Source: an uncultured Chloroflexota bacterium (GTDB taxonomy: Bacteria > Chloroflexota > Limnocylindria > Limnocylindrales > CSP1-4). From it: a stretch of 33,244 nucleotides of DNA. Below the pieces are notes generated by a model. That model was not told where the DNA came from, searched no databases, and worked only from the letters and a program-made list of their open reading frames with translations. Of the stretch, positions 14,971 through 23,970 are shown in pieces. Position numbers and translations under genes: made by a program. The stretch is from assembly GCA_903925955.1 (NCBI GenBank), contig CAIYHO010000137.1:1-33244 (forward strand), written 5' to 3'. The number at the start of each line of letters is the position of its first letter. The stretch's first letter is position 1.

Positions 14971-17900
14971 ATGACCCCCGCACCCTGGGCCGATCCGGAG
15001 TTGACCGCGCGCGGCCGCCTGCCGATGCACGCCGTGCCCCACGATGACAGGGTGTCGCTGGACGGTGTCTGGGCGTTCCAGCTGCTGCACACCCCCGCGG
15101 ACGCGCTGGCGGTCACGATTGGTGGGGACGCGTGGCGCGACATCGATGTCCCGGGCTGCTGGACCATGCAGGACACCTGGGACAAGCCGCACTACACCAA
15201 CGTGCAGATGCCGTTCCCCCACCGGCCGCCCGAGGTGCCGGCGGAGAACCCCACGGGCGTCTACGAGCGCACGTTCACGGTGCCTGCGGGCTGGACCGGG
15301 CGGCGCGTTGTGCTTCATGTGGGCGCCGCCGAGAGCGTGCTGATCGTGGCGCTCAACGGGGCGGAGATTGGGGTGAGCAAGGACTCGCACCTCGCTGCGG
15401 AGTTTGACCTCACGCGGCACCTGCGCGACGGCGCAAACACGCTGCGCCTCACGGTGGTCAAGTGGTCTGACGCATCCTTTATCGAGGACCAGGACCAGTG
15501 GTGGCACGGGGGCATCACCCGCTCCGTGTACCTGTACGCGACGGGGCCGGTGTATCTCGCGGACTTGGTGATCGATACCGGCCTTGCGGCCAACAACAGC
15601 ACCGGCACCCTGTCGATCGAGGCCGGGCTTGGCTGGACGGGCACGCTGGCTGCGGGCTGGACGGTTGAGGCTGAGGTCACCGGGCTTGGCGAGCGCCTGG
15701 CCGCCGTGGTGCCCAACGCCGCGCCGCCCGATGGCGGACCCGGCGCCTTTGCTGTGGCCGGCCCGCCGCGCCGTGGCGTTCTGGACCTGCGCAGCCTCGC
15801 CGCCGCCCACGCCTTCGCCAACGCCGAGGACGCCGCCGCCTGGGCCGAGGCGGAGCCCGTGGTGCGCGCGCCGCGACGCGGCCGGGTGCGTCTGGAGGCA
15901 AGCTACCCCGACATCACGCCCTGGTCCGCCGAGGTGCCCGCCCTGCACACGCTGACGGTGACCCTGCGCGACCCTTCCGGCGCGATCACCGAGCAGGTCA
16001 CCCGCCGCATCGGCTTCCGCCGCGTGGAGGTCAAGGGCCGCGAGCTGCTGATCAACGGCCGCGCCCTGCTCATCCGCGGCGTCAACCGCCACGACTTCGA
16101 CCCGCAGACCGGCCGCGTCGTGAGCGCTGCCAACATGCGCGCAGACGTCATCGCCATGAAGCGCTTTGGCTTCAACGCGGTCCGCACCTCGCACTACCCC
16201 AACGACCCCGCGTTCCTTGACGCGTGCGACGAGCTAGGGCTGTACGTCTGGGACGAGGCCAACATCGAGAGCCACGCCTGGTACGACGACGTCTGCAATG
16301 ACCCGCGGTATCGGGCGGTCTTTGTGGACCGGGTGGCGCGGATGATCGAGCGTGATCGGCACCATGCGTCCGTCGTTATCTGGTCGCTTGGCAACGAGTC
16401 CGGCTATGGCCCCAACCATGACGCCGCCGCCGGCTGGGCCCGCCGTGCCGACCCGAGTCGCCCGCTCCACTACGAGGGCGCCATCGCGCTGGACTGGGAC
16501 AGCCCGCAGACCGCCAGCGACCTTGTCTGTCCCATGTACCCGCCCATCTCGGCCATCGTGGCCCACGCCACTTCTGGCAAGCAGCGGCTGCCGCTGATCA
16601 TGTGCGAGTTCACCCACGCCATGGGCAACTCCAACGGCACGCTGGCCGAGTACTGGGACGCCATCGAGAGCACGCCCGGGCTCCAGGGCGGGTTCATCTG
16701 GGAGTGGCGCGACCACGGTCTGGATCAGCGCCTGCCCGACGGCACGGTCCGCCACGCGTACGGCGGCGACTTCGGCGACGTGCCCAACGACGGCACCTTT
16801 GTCTGCGACGGGATGACGTTCCCGGACCGCGCGCCAAAGCCGGGCCTGTGGGAGCACCGCCATCTGGCGTCGCCCGTGCGCCTGGTGTCCGGGGCAGCCG
16901 ATGCACGCGCCGGGCGCGTGACGCTGGAGAACCGCGGCGACTTCCGCTCGCTCGACTGGCTGCGCGCCACCTGGGCCCTCGAGGCCGACGGGTTTGCGGT
17001 GGCCGAGGGCGAGCTTCCGCTGCCTGAGGTGGCTCCGGACGAGCGGGCTGAGGTGACCCTGCCGGGGTTTGCCCTGCCGGTCTCGGATGGCCGCGAGCAG
17101 ATCCTCACCCTGCGCTTCGCCCTGGCTGAGGCCACGGAGTGGGCGCCGGCGTGCTTCGAGGTGGCTTGGGCGCAGCTCCTCTTGGCGCAGGGGCGGCCTG
17201 CTGACCTCGGGGACTGGAGCGGCGCCGTACCGCTGGACGCGGAAGGCAACCTCGCGCTCAAGGAGTTTGCCGCTCCCCCGTCGCTGGCCCTCTGGCGTGC
17301 GCCCACCGATAACGACCGCATCGGCGGCATGGGCGACCGCTGGGCTGGCTGGGGTCTGGGGTCCCTGATCCGGCGGCTCGTGGCCATCGAGGAGGCGGAC
17401 GAGGCCACCACCGTGCGCGCCGTGTGGACCACCGCCGCGGGCATCGAGATCCCGCACACGCAGGTGCTGGCGGCCGATGCCATGGGGCGCATCCGCGTCA
17501 CCGAGACCGTGGAGATCCCGGTCGTGCTGGACGATCTGCCGCGGGTGGGCACACTGCTGACGCTTACGCCCGGCCACGACTCACTGCTGTACTACGGCAC
17601 AGGACCCCACGAGACATACCCGGACCGCGCGCGCGGCGGACAGGTTGGCCGCTGGATGTCGTCCGTCGCGGATCAGCTCACGCCCTATGTTCGGCCGCAG
17701 GAGAACGGCGGCCACGCAGACGTCCGCTGGCTGGCGCTCCACAGCACCGTGACCGGCGGCCTGACGATCTCGCTGGACCAGCCTCGGCAGGTCAGCGTCC
17801 TGCACGTCACCGCCACAGATCTGGACGCCGCCACGCACGACGTTGAGGTGCGCCCGCGCGCCGAGACGTTTGTCACCATCGACAGCGTCCACCGCGGCGT

Positions 17901-18006
17901 GGGCAGCGCCAGCTGCGGGCCCGATACCCTCGCCGCATACCTCGTCCCGACCGGCACACACAGCTGGACGTGGACGCTTGAGCCGCTGGAGACGGACACG
18001 CCATGA
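14971..18006 (+). CDS. lacZ: Beta-galactosidase, GH2 (LacZ type)
   Basis: This 1011-residue glycoside hydrolase cleaves terminal beta-galactosides such as lactose. Visible layout: N-terminal jelly-roll sugar-binding domain (about residues 40-180, with QWWHGGITRSVYLYATGP), immunoglobulin-like domains, a TIM barrel (about 345-640) and a C-terminal Bgal_small_N-type domain with YYGTGPHETYPDRARGG. The acid/base Glu476 lies in WSLGNESGYG, and the nucleophile Glu546 in IMCEFTHAMGNSNG. No signal peptide is present, so it acts in the cytoplasm after uptake. The start is fixed by GGAGGA 6 nt before ATG 14971; the longer open frame upstream overlaps the permease gene. Its TGA overlaps the alpha-galactosidase ATG by 4 bp. 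Length and domains match LacZ rather than beta-glucuronidase. Confidence 0.95.
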   Translation: MTPAPWADPELTARGRLPMHAVPHDDRVSLDGVWAFQLLHTPADALAVTIGGDAWRDIDVPGCWTMQDTWDKPHYTNVQMPFPHRPPEVPAENPTGVYERTFTVPAGWTGRRVVLHVGAAESVLIVALNGAEIGVSKDSHLAAEFDLTRHLRDGANTLRLTVVKWSDASFIEDQDQWWHGGITRSVYLYATGPVYLADLVIDTGLAANNSTGTLSIEAGLGWTGTLAAGWTVEAEVTGLGERLAAVVPNAAPPDGGPGAFAVAGPPRRGVLDLRSLAAAHAFANAEDAAAWAEAEPVVRAPRRGRVRLEASYPDITPWSAEVPALHTLTVTLRDPSGAITEQVTRRIGFRRVEVKGRELLINGRALLIRGVNRHDFDPQTGRVVSAANMRADVIAMKRFGFNAVRTSHYPNDPAFLDACDELGLYVWDEANIESHAWYDDVCNDPRYRAVFVDRVARMIERDRHHASVVIWSLGNESGYGPNHDAAAGWARRADPSRPLHYEGAIALDWDSPQTASDLVCPMYPPISAIVAHATSGKQRLPLIMCEFTHAMGNSNGTLAEYWDAIESTPGLQGGFIWEWRDHGLDQRLPDGTVRHAYGGDFGDVPNDGTFVCDGMTFPDRAPKPGLWEHRHLASPVRLVSGAADARAGRVTLENRGDFRSLDWLRATWALEADGFAVAEGELPLPEVAPDERAEVTLPGFALPVSDGREQILTLRFALAEATEWAPACFEVAWAQLLLAQGRPADLGDWSGAVPLDAEGNLALKEFAAPPSLALWRAPTDNDRIGGMGDRWAGWGLGSLIRRLVAIEEADEATTVRAVWTTAAGIEIPHTQVLAADAMGRIRVTETVEIPVVLDDLPRVGTLLTLTPGHDSLLYYGTGPHETYPDRARGGQVGRWMSSVADQLTPYVRPQENGGHADVRWLALHSTVTGGLTISLDQPRQVSVLHVTATDLDAATHDVEVRPRAETFVTIDSVHRGVGSASCGPDTLAAYLVPTGTHSWTWTLEPLETDTP

Positions 18007-20243
18007 CGATCACCTGGAGCGCCGAAACCCACGAGTGGCATCTGGCCAACGGCCGGACCAGCTGGGTCCTGCGCGTCCTGGAGAACGGCTGGATTGGCCT
18101 GCTCCACGCTGGGGCGCCGATGGCCGTTGGGCCGTCGTATCGGCATCTCGGCCCCGCCGATTTCGCAGGGTTCGACAACCGCGTGGGCGAGCCTGTGGGG
18201 TTTGCCGTGCCGGTGCCCGGTGTCGGCGACTTCCGCGTCCCGGCGCTGGTCGTGGAGAACCCGGACGGGTCCACCGTCCTGGACCTGCAGTACCGCAGCC
18301 ACCGCATCGTCGCCGGCAAGCCCGCCCAGCCGGCACTGACGCCCGCCACCTACTGCGATGATGCGGCCGAGGCCGACACGCTGGAGATCACGCTGATCGA
18401 CGCCCTCACCGGCGTCACGGTGGTTCTGGGCTTCACGCTGTTCGCGGGCGCCACCGTCGTCGCGCGCAACATGCAGATCGTCAACGGCGGCGCCGAGCGC
18501 GTCGTCGTCCGCGGCGCCTTTGGCACGCTGGACCTGCCGGACGCGGACTGGACGCTTGTCACGCTGTCCGGCACGTGGGCGCGGGAGCGCGCGGTCTACG
18601 AGCGGGCGCTGGTGCCGGGTCGGCAGGGCGTGGGCAGCCTGCGCGGCGGCTCGGGCGCGGAGCACAACCCGTTCATCGCGCTTCGCCGGGCGGCCACCAC
18701 GGAGGACGCGTGCGAGGCGTGGGGCGCGGCCCTGGTCTACTCGGGCAACTTCCTCGCCGAAGCGGACGTGGACGCGTTCCACACCACGCGGCTGCGCCTT
18801 GGCATCCACCCAGACGGCTTCGCCTGGCCGCTGGACCCCGGCGCCGCGTTCACCGTCCCCGAGACGCTGTTTGCGTGGAGCGGCGAGGGCCTCGGCGGCG
18901 TGTCTGACGCCCTCCACGGGATCATGCGCGACCGGCTCGCCCGCGGCCCGTGGCGCAACAAGGCGCGCCCCGTGCTCCTCAACAACTGGGAGGGCACGTA
19001 CTTCAACTTCAACCACGAGCGCATCGTGGAGATGGCGCGCGCCGCCAAGGACATGGGCATCGAGCTCTTCGTCCTTGACGACGGCTGGTTTGGCCGCCGC
19101 GACGATGATCACCGCTCGCTTGGCGACTGGGTCATCGACCGCCGCAAGCTCCCCGCGGGCGTGGACGGGCTGGCGCGCGAGGTCAAGGCGCTGGGGCTCC
19201 TCTTTGGGCTGTGGATTGAGCCAGAGATGGTCAACCCAGACTCGGACCTGTTCCGGGCGCACCCGGACTGGGCCATCGGCATCCCCGGGCGCAAGCGCAC
19301 CGAGAGCCGCCAGCAGCTGGTGCTGGATATGGGCCGGCCGGAGGTTGTGGACTACCTGGCCGATTCGATTGGCGAGGTCATCGCCTCAGCTCCTATCGAC
19401 TACATCAAGTGGGACTGGAACCGCTTCATCACGGAGCCGTTCTCGCTGGTCCTGCCGGCGGATCGACAGGGCGAGTTCTTCCACCGCTACAACACCGGCA
19501 TGTACGAGCTGTACGAGCGGCTGACGACGCGGTTCCCGTCGATCCTGTTTGAGTCCTGCGCCAGCGGCGGCGCCCGCTTCGACGCCGGGATGCTGTTCTG
19601 GGCGCCACAGGCCTGGACCTCTGACGACACCGATGCCGTGGAGCGGCTGCGGATCCAGTGGGGCACTTCATTGGGGTACCCGGTGTCCTCCATGGGCGCG
19701 CATGTGTCTGCGGTGCCAAACCACCAGACCGGGCGGCTGACGCCCATCGACTTCCGCGCGGCGGTGGCCATGTTTGGCGTGTTTGGCTACGAGCTTGACC
19801 CCACGGCGATGCCTGCCTCTGACCGGGAGGCCGTGCGCGCGCAGGTGTCCTTCTACGTGGAGCGGCGCGAGGTTCTGCAGTACGGGAGGTTCCTGCGGCT
19901 GCGCTCCCCGTTTGCGGGCGACGGCAACGAGACGGCCTGGATGTCGCTGGCCCCCGACGGGTCACGCGCCGTGGCGGCCCACTACCGCGTCCTCCAGCAC
20001 CCGATGCGCTCCCGGGACCGGCTCCGCCTCCGCGGGCTGGACGCCGCCGCCCGCTACCGCGTCACCGTCTGGCGCTCGTTTGACGCCCCGGCGGGCTCGT
20101 TTGAGCGCGGCGGCGACGACCTGATGTCCGTGGGCCTGTCGATTGAGCCTCCCGAACCCATGCCCGGCGGCATCCCCAACGACGGCGTCCGCTTCCTAGG
20201 CTCCGACTTCAACTTCCGGCTGTACGACGTGGTGCGGCTCTAG
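18003..20243 (+). CDS. Alpha-galactosidase, GH36
   Basis: This 746-residue cytoplasmic enzyme releases galactose from alpha-galactosides such as melibiose and raffinose. It has an N-terminal beta-sandwich (about 1-310), a TIM barrel beginning at LLNNWEGTYFNFNHERI and a C-terminal beta domain. Catalytic motifs are clear: nucleophile Asp471 in YIKWDWNR and acid/base Asp541 in WTSDDTDA. The 70-residue spacing between them matches that in characterised GH36 tetrameric enzymes. LDDGWFGRRDDD and ESCASGGARFD are further family hallmarks. ATGA coupling to lacZ suggests coordinated production, so the operon handles both alpha- and beta-linked galactosides. It ends at a convergent gap with the SPFH gene. 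Confidence 0.95.
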   Translation: MTITWSAETHEWHLANGRTSWVLRVLENGWIGLLHAGAPMAVGPSYRHLGPADFAGFDNRVGEPVGFAVPVPGVGDFRVPALVVENPDGSTVLDLQYRSHRIVAGKPAQPALTPATYCDDAAEADTLEITLIDALTGVTVVLGFTLFAGATVVARNMQIVNGGAERVVVRGAFGTLDLPDADWTLVTLSGTWARERAVYERALVPGRQGVGSLRGGSGAEHNPFIALRRAATTEDACEAWGAALVYSGNFLAEADVDAFHTTRLRLGIHPDGFAWPLDPGAAFTVPETLFAWSGEGLGGVSDALHGIMRDRLARGPWRNKARPVLLNNWEGTYFNFNHERIVEMARAAKDMGIELFVLDDGWFGRRDDDHRSLGDWVIDRRKLPAGVDGLAREVKALGLLFGLWIEPEMVNPDSDLFRAHPDWAIGIPGRKRTESRQQLVLDMGRPEVVDYLADSIGEVIASAPIDYIKWDWNRFITEPFSLVLPADRQGEFFHRYNTGMYELYERLTTRFPSILFESCASGGARFDAGMLFWAPQAWTSDDTDAVERLRIQWGTSLGYPVSSMGAHVSAVPNHQTGRLTPIDFRAAVAMFGVFGYELDPTAMPASDREAVRAQVSFYVERREVLQYGRFLRLRSPFAGDGNETAWMSLAPDGSRAVAAHYRVLQHPMRSRDRLRLRGLDAAARYRVTVWRSFDAPAGSFERGGDDLMSVGLSIEPPEPMPGGIPNDGVRFLGSDFNFRLYDVVRL

Positions 20244-20263
20244 CGTTCCGGCGCTTCGGCCGG

Positions 20264-20435
20264 CGCCGTTTCCGGCGAATAGTCTCCACACAACTGTTTG
20301 TCACGCCGAAACCGGCGTTTATGCGCGGGGCGACTGCCTGACAGCAATTGAGGCCACATCCGGCCGGATCGGGGCGGTTTCACACCGCGCCCGCCGTCAA
20401 GCATGCTCCCCGAGACTAAACGCCAGTTTCGGGCG
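20264..20435. repeat. Type E palindrome cluster / convergent terminator region
   Basis: The convergent gap 20244-20447 holds four palindromes: CGCCG-TTTC-CGGCG (20264-20277), ACGCCG-AAAC-CGGCGT (20303-20318), GCGGT-TTCAC-ACCGC (20374-20388) and CGCC...GGCG (20421-20435). The two ends look like imperfect terminal inverted repeats, since GGCGAATAGTCTC on the left mirrors GAGACTAAACGCC on the right. The second forms the best RNA stem-loop and could terminate transcription in both directions. There is no gene in the gap. Confidence 0.6.
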
Positions 20436-20447
20436 GGGTGAGATCGC

Positions 20448-22586
20448 TCAGGCGGGCGCGGTGCCTCCATCGGCAGGCATCGCAGGCTCAGTGGCCGGCG
20501 CCGAGGCCGCCGGCGCAGCGGCCGACGTCGCCGCCGGAGCCGACGAGTTCGCCGCGAGTCCCGCTTCGGCAGCCGCCAGGATCTTCGCCCGCAGCGCGTC
20601 AACGGACGCGTTGGCCTCGGACGAGGAGCCGGACACGCTGGACCCGGTGAGCTTCTCCGTGGCGAGCAGCGTCATCAGCAGGCCAAACGCGTTTGCCGAG
20701 CCGCCGCCGGAGCCGCCCTCGCCGCCACCGCCCATCTCCACGACGGTCTGCGGCACGATGGGGATCTGCCCGTTCTCCACGGCCGTGGAGAAGCGCTCCA
20801 TCACGGACTGCGTCAGGACAAAGCCCGGGCCGCCGTACGCTTGGACGTTCTGGTCAACCGCGATGGCCTTGCCGATGCCGATCTGCGCCTCGCGGACGGA
20901 CTCAGCCTCGGCCAGGAAGCGGATCTGGTCTGCGTTTGCGCGCGCCAGGGTTCGGATCTTCTCGCCGTCTTGGACAGCACGGGCGGCATCGGCCTTGCCC
21001 ACGTTCTCCTGGATGGAGATGTTGATGCTCGACTGGGTCAGGGCTGTCTGCTGGACGGCCGTCGCCTCGGACTCCTTGAGTTCGCGCTGCTTGTCGGCGG
21101 CGACACGCTGGGCGTCGTAGGTGAGCAGCTGCTCGCGGGCGATCTGGCGGTCGCGGAGCTGGGTGAGGATGTTCTCGATGCGCGTGTCGTCAGGGGCGCC
21201 GCGCGGCGTGCCGATGAGGACTTCCTCTAGCTCCAGGTTGTAGGCCAGGAACTTGGCCTTCATGTCATCGGACGAGTTGGCCTGGATCTCGGAGCGCGAC
21301 TGGATCAGCTCGATCAGGGTCTTCTGCTGGCCGATGTTCTTGAAGTACGCGCCAACCATCGGATCGAGCGTCTGGTTGACCAGCAGCTTCACGTCGCCAA
21401 ACCGCTGGATCACCAGCGGCGCCTTGCGGTAGTCGATGTGGATGACCACCGAGAGCGGCAGGTATGGCTCGAACGCGTCCTTGGTGATGAGGCCAATCTC
21501 GGCGAGGTTCTCGTCAAAATGGTGGGCGCCGGCCTCGCCGCTGATCCACTTGAGGATGATGTTGGTGGTGGGCACCTGGACCACGGCGCCGGCGTACGTG
21601 TTAAAGGCGTACTTGCCGGGCATCAGCGGGTCCTTCCAGACGCCGCGATGGCCGTTGGCGACAAGCTCACCATGCGTGTACGTATCGCCGGAGAGATCCT
21701 CGCCCTTAGGCCCAACGTAGCTGATGACCACGCCCGCCCAACCGACAGGGATGATGGTCTTGAGGATGGGCTCAACCGTGGCGAAGAAGCGGTTGATGAA
21801 GTACGTGCCCTCGGTGAGCACCTGGAGCTGACGCCCGCGATAGCCGCCCGCGAGGAGGAACTTCGTGGGGTCCTGGAAGTTGTTGTGGAAGTTGGGCGCG
21901 GCGGCCTGATCGCCCACGTTGGGGGCGATGATGTCGCCCGTGGGCAGCGACGGGCCGTCGTGGACGGTCACGATGCCGCAGAGGTCGTCCTTGTCACGGA
22001 TGACGATGGGCGTGAAGCCGCCAACCTGGCGCAGGTGCTCGCCCATCGAGTCCACGGTCTTGGCCTCGGATGGGTCCCTCATGCGGTGGTAGAACGCGCC
22101 CTGCTCTGTGAGCACCACGAACTGGGCGAGGTTAAAGGCATAGGTGCCTTCGCGGAGGATGGCGCGCTGCGGGCCCTTCTGGCCGCCTCCGCCAAGGAAC
22201 GCGCGGGTGTCCTGGAAGTTGGCGCACTCGACAACCTCGGCCAGCGTCTGGTCGGGTCGGAGCGCGAGGCCGTCACGGGCGAAGATGTAGCCAATCTGGC
22301 CCTGCGGGATGGTCACCAGCGGGTAGCGGTGGACCCGGTACAGCAGCGGACTCCGAAAGTGGACGCCTGCACGCAGCACATCGGGCTGGTAGCCCGCCTC
22401 GCCGTTGAGCGCGATGATCTGGTTCTTCAGCGAGCCGCGGCGTGACCACCACTTCTCCACGACGCCCATCTGGCTTGAGCCGATGATCTGGACGCCGACG
22501 ATCCAGAAGACGAGCCAGGCGACGGCGAGGATGACAACCAGCACCACCACGGGTGCGATGACGCCGTTGAGGTCGATTGGGTCCAT
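20448..22586 (-). CDS. SPFH/Band-7 (flotillin-like) membrane protein
   Basis: This 712-residue protein has one N-terminal membrane helix (about residues 8-33, VVVLVVILAVAWLVFWIVGV), then a long SPFH/Band-7 region with LPLSVVIHIDYRKAPLVIQR. A charged coiled-coil follows (about 490-580, including DRQIAREQLLTYDAQRVAAD). The tail has a Gly-rich segment and an Ala/Pro-rich disordered end. SPFH proteins oligomerise on membranes and scaffold lipid microdomains or proteases. It is longer than a typical flotillin because of extra sequence between the helix and the SPFH core and because of the tail. The start at ATG 22586 has GGAGGG upstream; an in-frame start five codons earlier lacks this. It sits inside the galactose locus beside galK without an obvious functional link. 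Confidence 0.82.
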   Translation of the reverse strand: MDPIDLNGVIAPVVVLVVILAVAWLVFWIVGVQIIGSSQMGVVEKWWSRRGSLKNQIIALNGEAGYQPDVLRAGVHFRSPLLYRVHRYPLVTIPQGQIGYIFARDGLALRPDQTLAEVVECANFQDTRAFLGGGGQKGPQRAILREGTYAFNLAQFVVLTEQGAFYHRMRDPSEAKTVDSMGEHLRQVGGFTPIVIRDKDDLCGIVTVHDGPSLPTGDIIAPNVGDQAAAPNFHNNFQDPTKFLLAGGYRGRQLQVLTEGTYFINRFFATVEPILKTIIPVGWAGVVISYVGPKGEDLSGDTYTHGELVANGHRGVWKDPLMPGKYAFNTYAGAVVQVPTTNIILKWISGEAGAHHFDENLAEIGLITKDAFEPYLPLSVVIHIDYRKAPLVIQRFGDVKLLVNQTLDPMVGAYFKNIGQQKTLIELIQSRSEIQANSSDDMKAKFLAYNLELEEVLIGTPRGAPDDTRIENILTQLRDRQIAREQLLTYDAQRVAADKQRELKESEATAVQQTALTQSSINISIQENVGKADAARAVQDGEKIRTLARANADQIRFLAEAESVREAQIGIGKAIAVDQNVQAYGGPGFVLTQSVMERFSTAVENGQIPIVPQTVVEMGGGGEGGSGGGSANAFGLLMTLLATEKLTGSSVSGSSSEANASVDALRAKILAAAEAGLAANSSAPAATSAAAPAASAPATEPAMPADGGTAPA

Positions 22587-22628
22587 GTTCCCTCCCCACA
22601 CACGTTGCGGACGCTATCTGCAGGGCAA

Positions 22629-22648
22629 GTGTGCGCCTTTCCGCACAC
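22629..22648. promoter_or_regulatory. Perfect 7-bp inverted repeat upstream of the SPFH gene
   Basis: GTGTGCG (22629-22635) and CGCACAC (22642-22648) flank a 6-bp centre, 43 bp upstream of the SPFH start. It could be an operator for that gene or a weak hairpin after galK. Confidence 0.35.
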
Positions 22649-22689
22649 CCGTGCGAATGCCAGACGCGCAGGCCGCCAAGACGTGACAG

Positions 22690-22702
22690 CGCCACCGTGG
22701 CG
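22690..22702 (-). terminator. Small hairpin after galK
   Basis: CGCCACCGTGGCG is a perfect 13-bp palindrome starting 18 nt downstream of the galK stop. It may stop or slow transcription, but there is no U-tract. Confidence 0.3.
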
Positions 22703-22720
22703 GAGCGGCGAGCGCCCGCG

Positions 22721-23923
22721 CTAGGCGATGCGGCGAGCCCCCGCGGACGCCGCTACCTCGAAGACGCGCGGTGTAAGACCGGTGCGCGCCGGGTAATCGC
22801 GCAAGACCGCCTCGCGCAGGGCCGGGACCGCGTCGCGGTGGACCAAGTTGATGGTGCAGCCCCCAAATCCGGCACCGGTGAGGCGGGCGCCGATGACGCC
22901 GGGCGTGGCCCGCGCAATCTCAACCAGCGTGTCCAGCTCTGGCGAGCTGACGTCGTACAGGTCGCGCAGGGATGCATGCGAGGCATAGAAGAGGCGGCCC
23001 ACCTCGGCGAGATCGCCGGCCTCAAAGGCCGCGATGGCGTCCAGCACGCGCTGGTCCTCCTCAACCACGTGCGTGGCCCGGCGGACGGCGAGGGGCGAAA
23101 GCCGGTCCCGGACGGCGTGCAGCATCGCGGGCGTCACAGCGCGCAGCGCAGTCACGCCGGGCTCCAGCCCGGCGATCGCCTCCACGGCAGCATCGCACTG
23201 GGACCGGCGCTCGTTGTAGGCCGATGCCTCCAGCCGCCGCGGCGACCCGGAGTGGCAGGCCACCAGGGCGAGATCGTCGCCCACAAGCTGGATCGCGCGG
23301 TGGTCAAGGCTTCGGCAGTCCAGCAGGAGCGCCCGGCCGGGTTCGCCAAAGATGGACGCAAACTGATCCATGATCCCGTTGTTGAGCCCGATGTAGCCGT
23401 TCTCGCCGCGCTTGACCAGATGCACAAGCCGCATTGGGTCAACCGCGGGAGCCTGCCCGCCCGAGAGCGCCCAAGCGCCGACAACCTCCAGCGCGGCCGA
23501 TGACGACAGGCCCGCGCCCTGCGGCAGGTCTGACGCCAGGACGCCGCGGAAGCCTCTCATTGGCAGCCCCGCCTCGCCAAACGCAAACGCCATGCCGGCC
23601 ACATAGTCAATCCATGTATGCCGCCGTTCGCCGGGCGCCGCAGCCACAAACGTCTGCGTGTCGCCGTTCTCGGCCAGCGTCAGGCTGACAATGCCGTCAT
23701 CGGTGGGCGCCAACGCAATGGCAATGCCCAGGTCAATGGCCACGGGGAGCACGTAGCCCTCGTTGTAGTCCGTGTGCTCACCAATCAGGTTGACGCGCCC
23801 CGGGGCGTGCACCACGCGGATGTCGGCCGAGCGCTCGCGCACCTCGGGGTGGAGATCGAGGAGCTTGGCGGTCAGCGCGTCGGGATTGCGGGCAAGGTCA
23901 ACGTGCTCGGTGTGCTCAGGCAT
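22721..23923 (-). CDS. galK: Galactokinase
   Basis: GalK phosphorylates galactose with ATP to galactose-1-phosphate, the substrate of GalT. The 400-residue GHMP kinase has the galactokinase signature GRVNLIGEHTDYNEGYVLP (about residues 42-60), the ATP-binding loop LPQGAGLSSSAAL (about 133-145) and the C-terminal GHMP motif LTGAGFGGCTINLV. It belongs functionally to the galT/lacZ/alpha-galactosidase locus although it is separated by the SPFH gene and lies on the minus strand. The ATG at 23923 has only a weak ribosome site. It starts 47 bp downstream of the ABC-2 permease stop, so it may be read from that transcript or from a promoter inside it. Confidence 0.95.
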   Translation of the reverse strand: MPEHTEHVDLARNPDALTAKLLDLHPEVRERSADIRVVHAPGRVNLIGEHTDYNEGYVLPVAIDLGIAIALAPTDDGIVSLTLAENGDTQTFVAAAPGERRHTWIDYVAGMAFAFGEAGLPMRGFRGVLASDLPQGAGLSSSAALEVVGAWALSGGQAPAVDPMRLVHLVKRGENGYIGLNNGIMDQFASIFGEPGRALLLDCRSLDHRAIQLVGDDLALVACHSGSPRRLEASAYNERRSQCDAAVEAIAGLEPGVTALRAVTPAMLHAVRDRLSPLAVRRATHVVEEDQRVLDAIAAFEAGDLAEVGRLFYASHASLRDLYDVSSPELDTLVEIARATPGVIGARLTGAGFGGCTINLVHRDAVPALREAVLRDYPARTGLTPRVFEVAASAGARRIA

Positions 23924-23970
23924 GGCGAAAGCCTACCCAACTCCCCCGTGGCGCGTGGCGGTTTGGGGCC

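Noticed and set aside
14857-17577. Two minus-strand open frames of about 445 codons opposite lacZ
   Set aside because: They are shadows of the GH2 gene with no recognisable motif or ribosome site.
17685-19262. 525-codon minus-strand open frame across the lacZ/alpha-galactosidase junction
   Set aside because: It overlaps two genes with intact catalytic motifs. Its translation is low-complexity (Arg, Val, Asp, Gln, His), as for a frame shadow.
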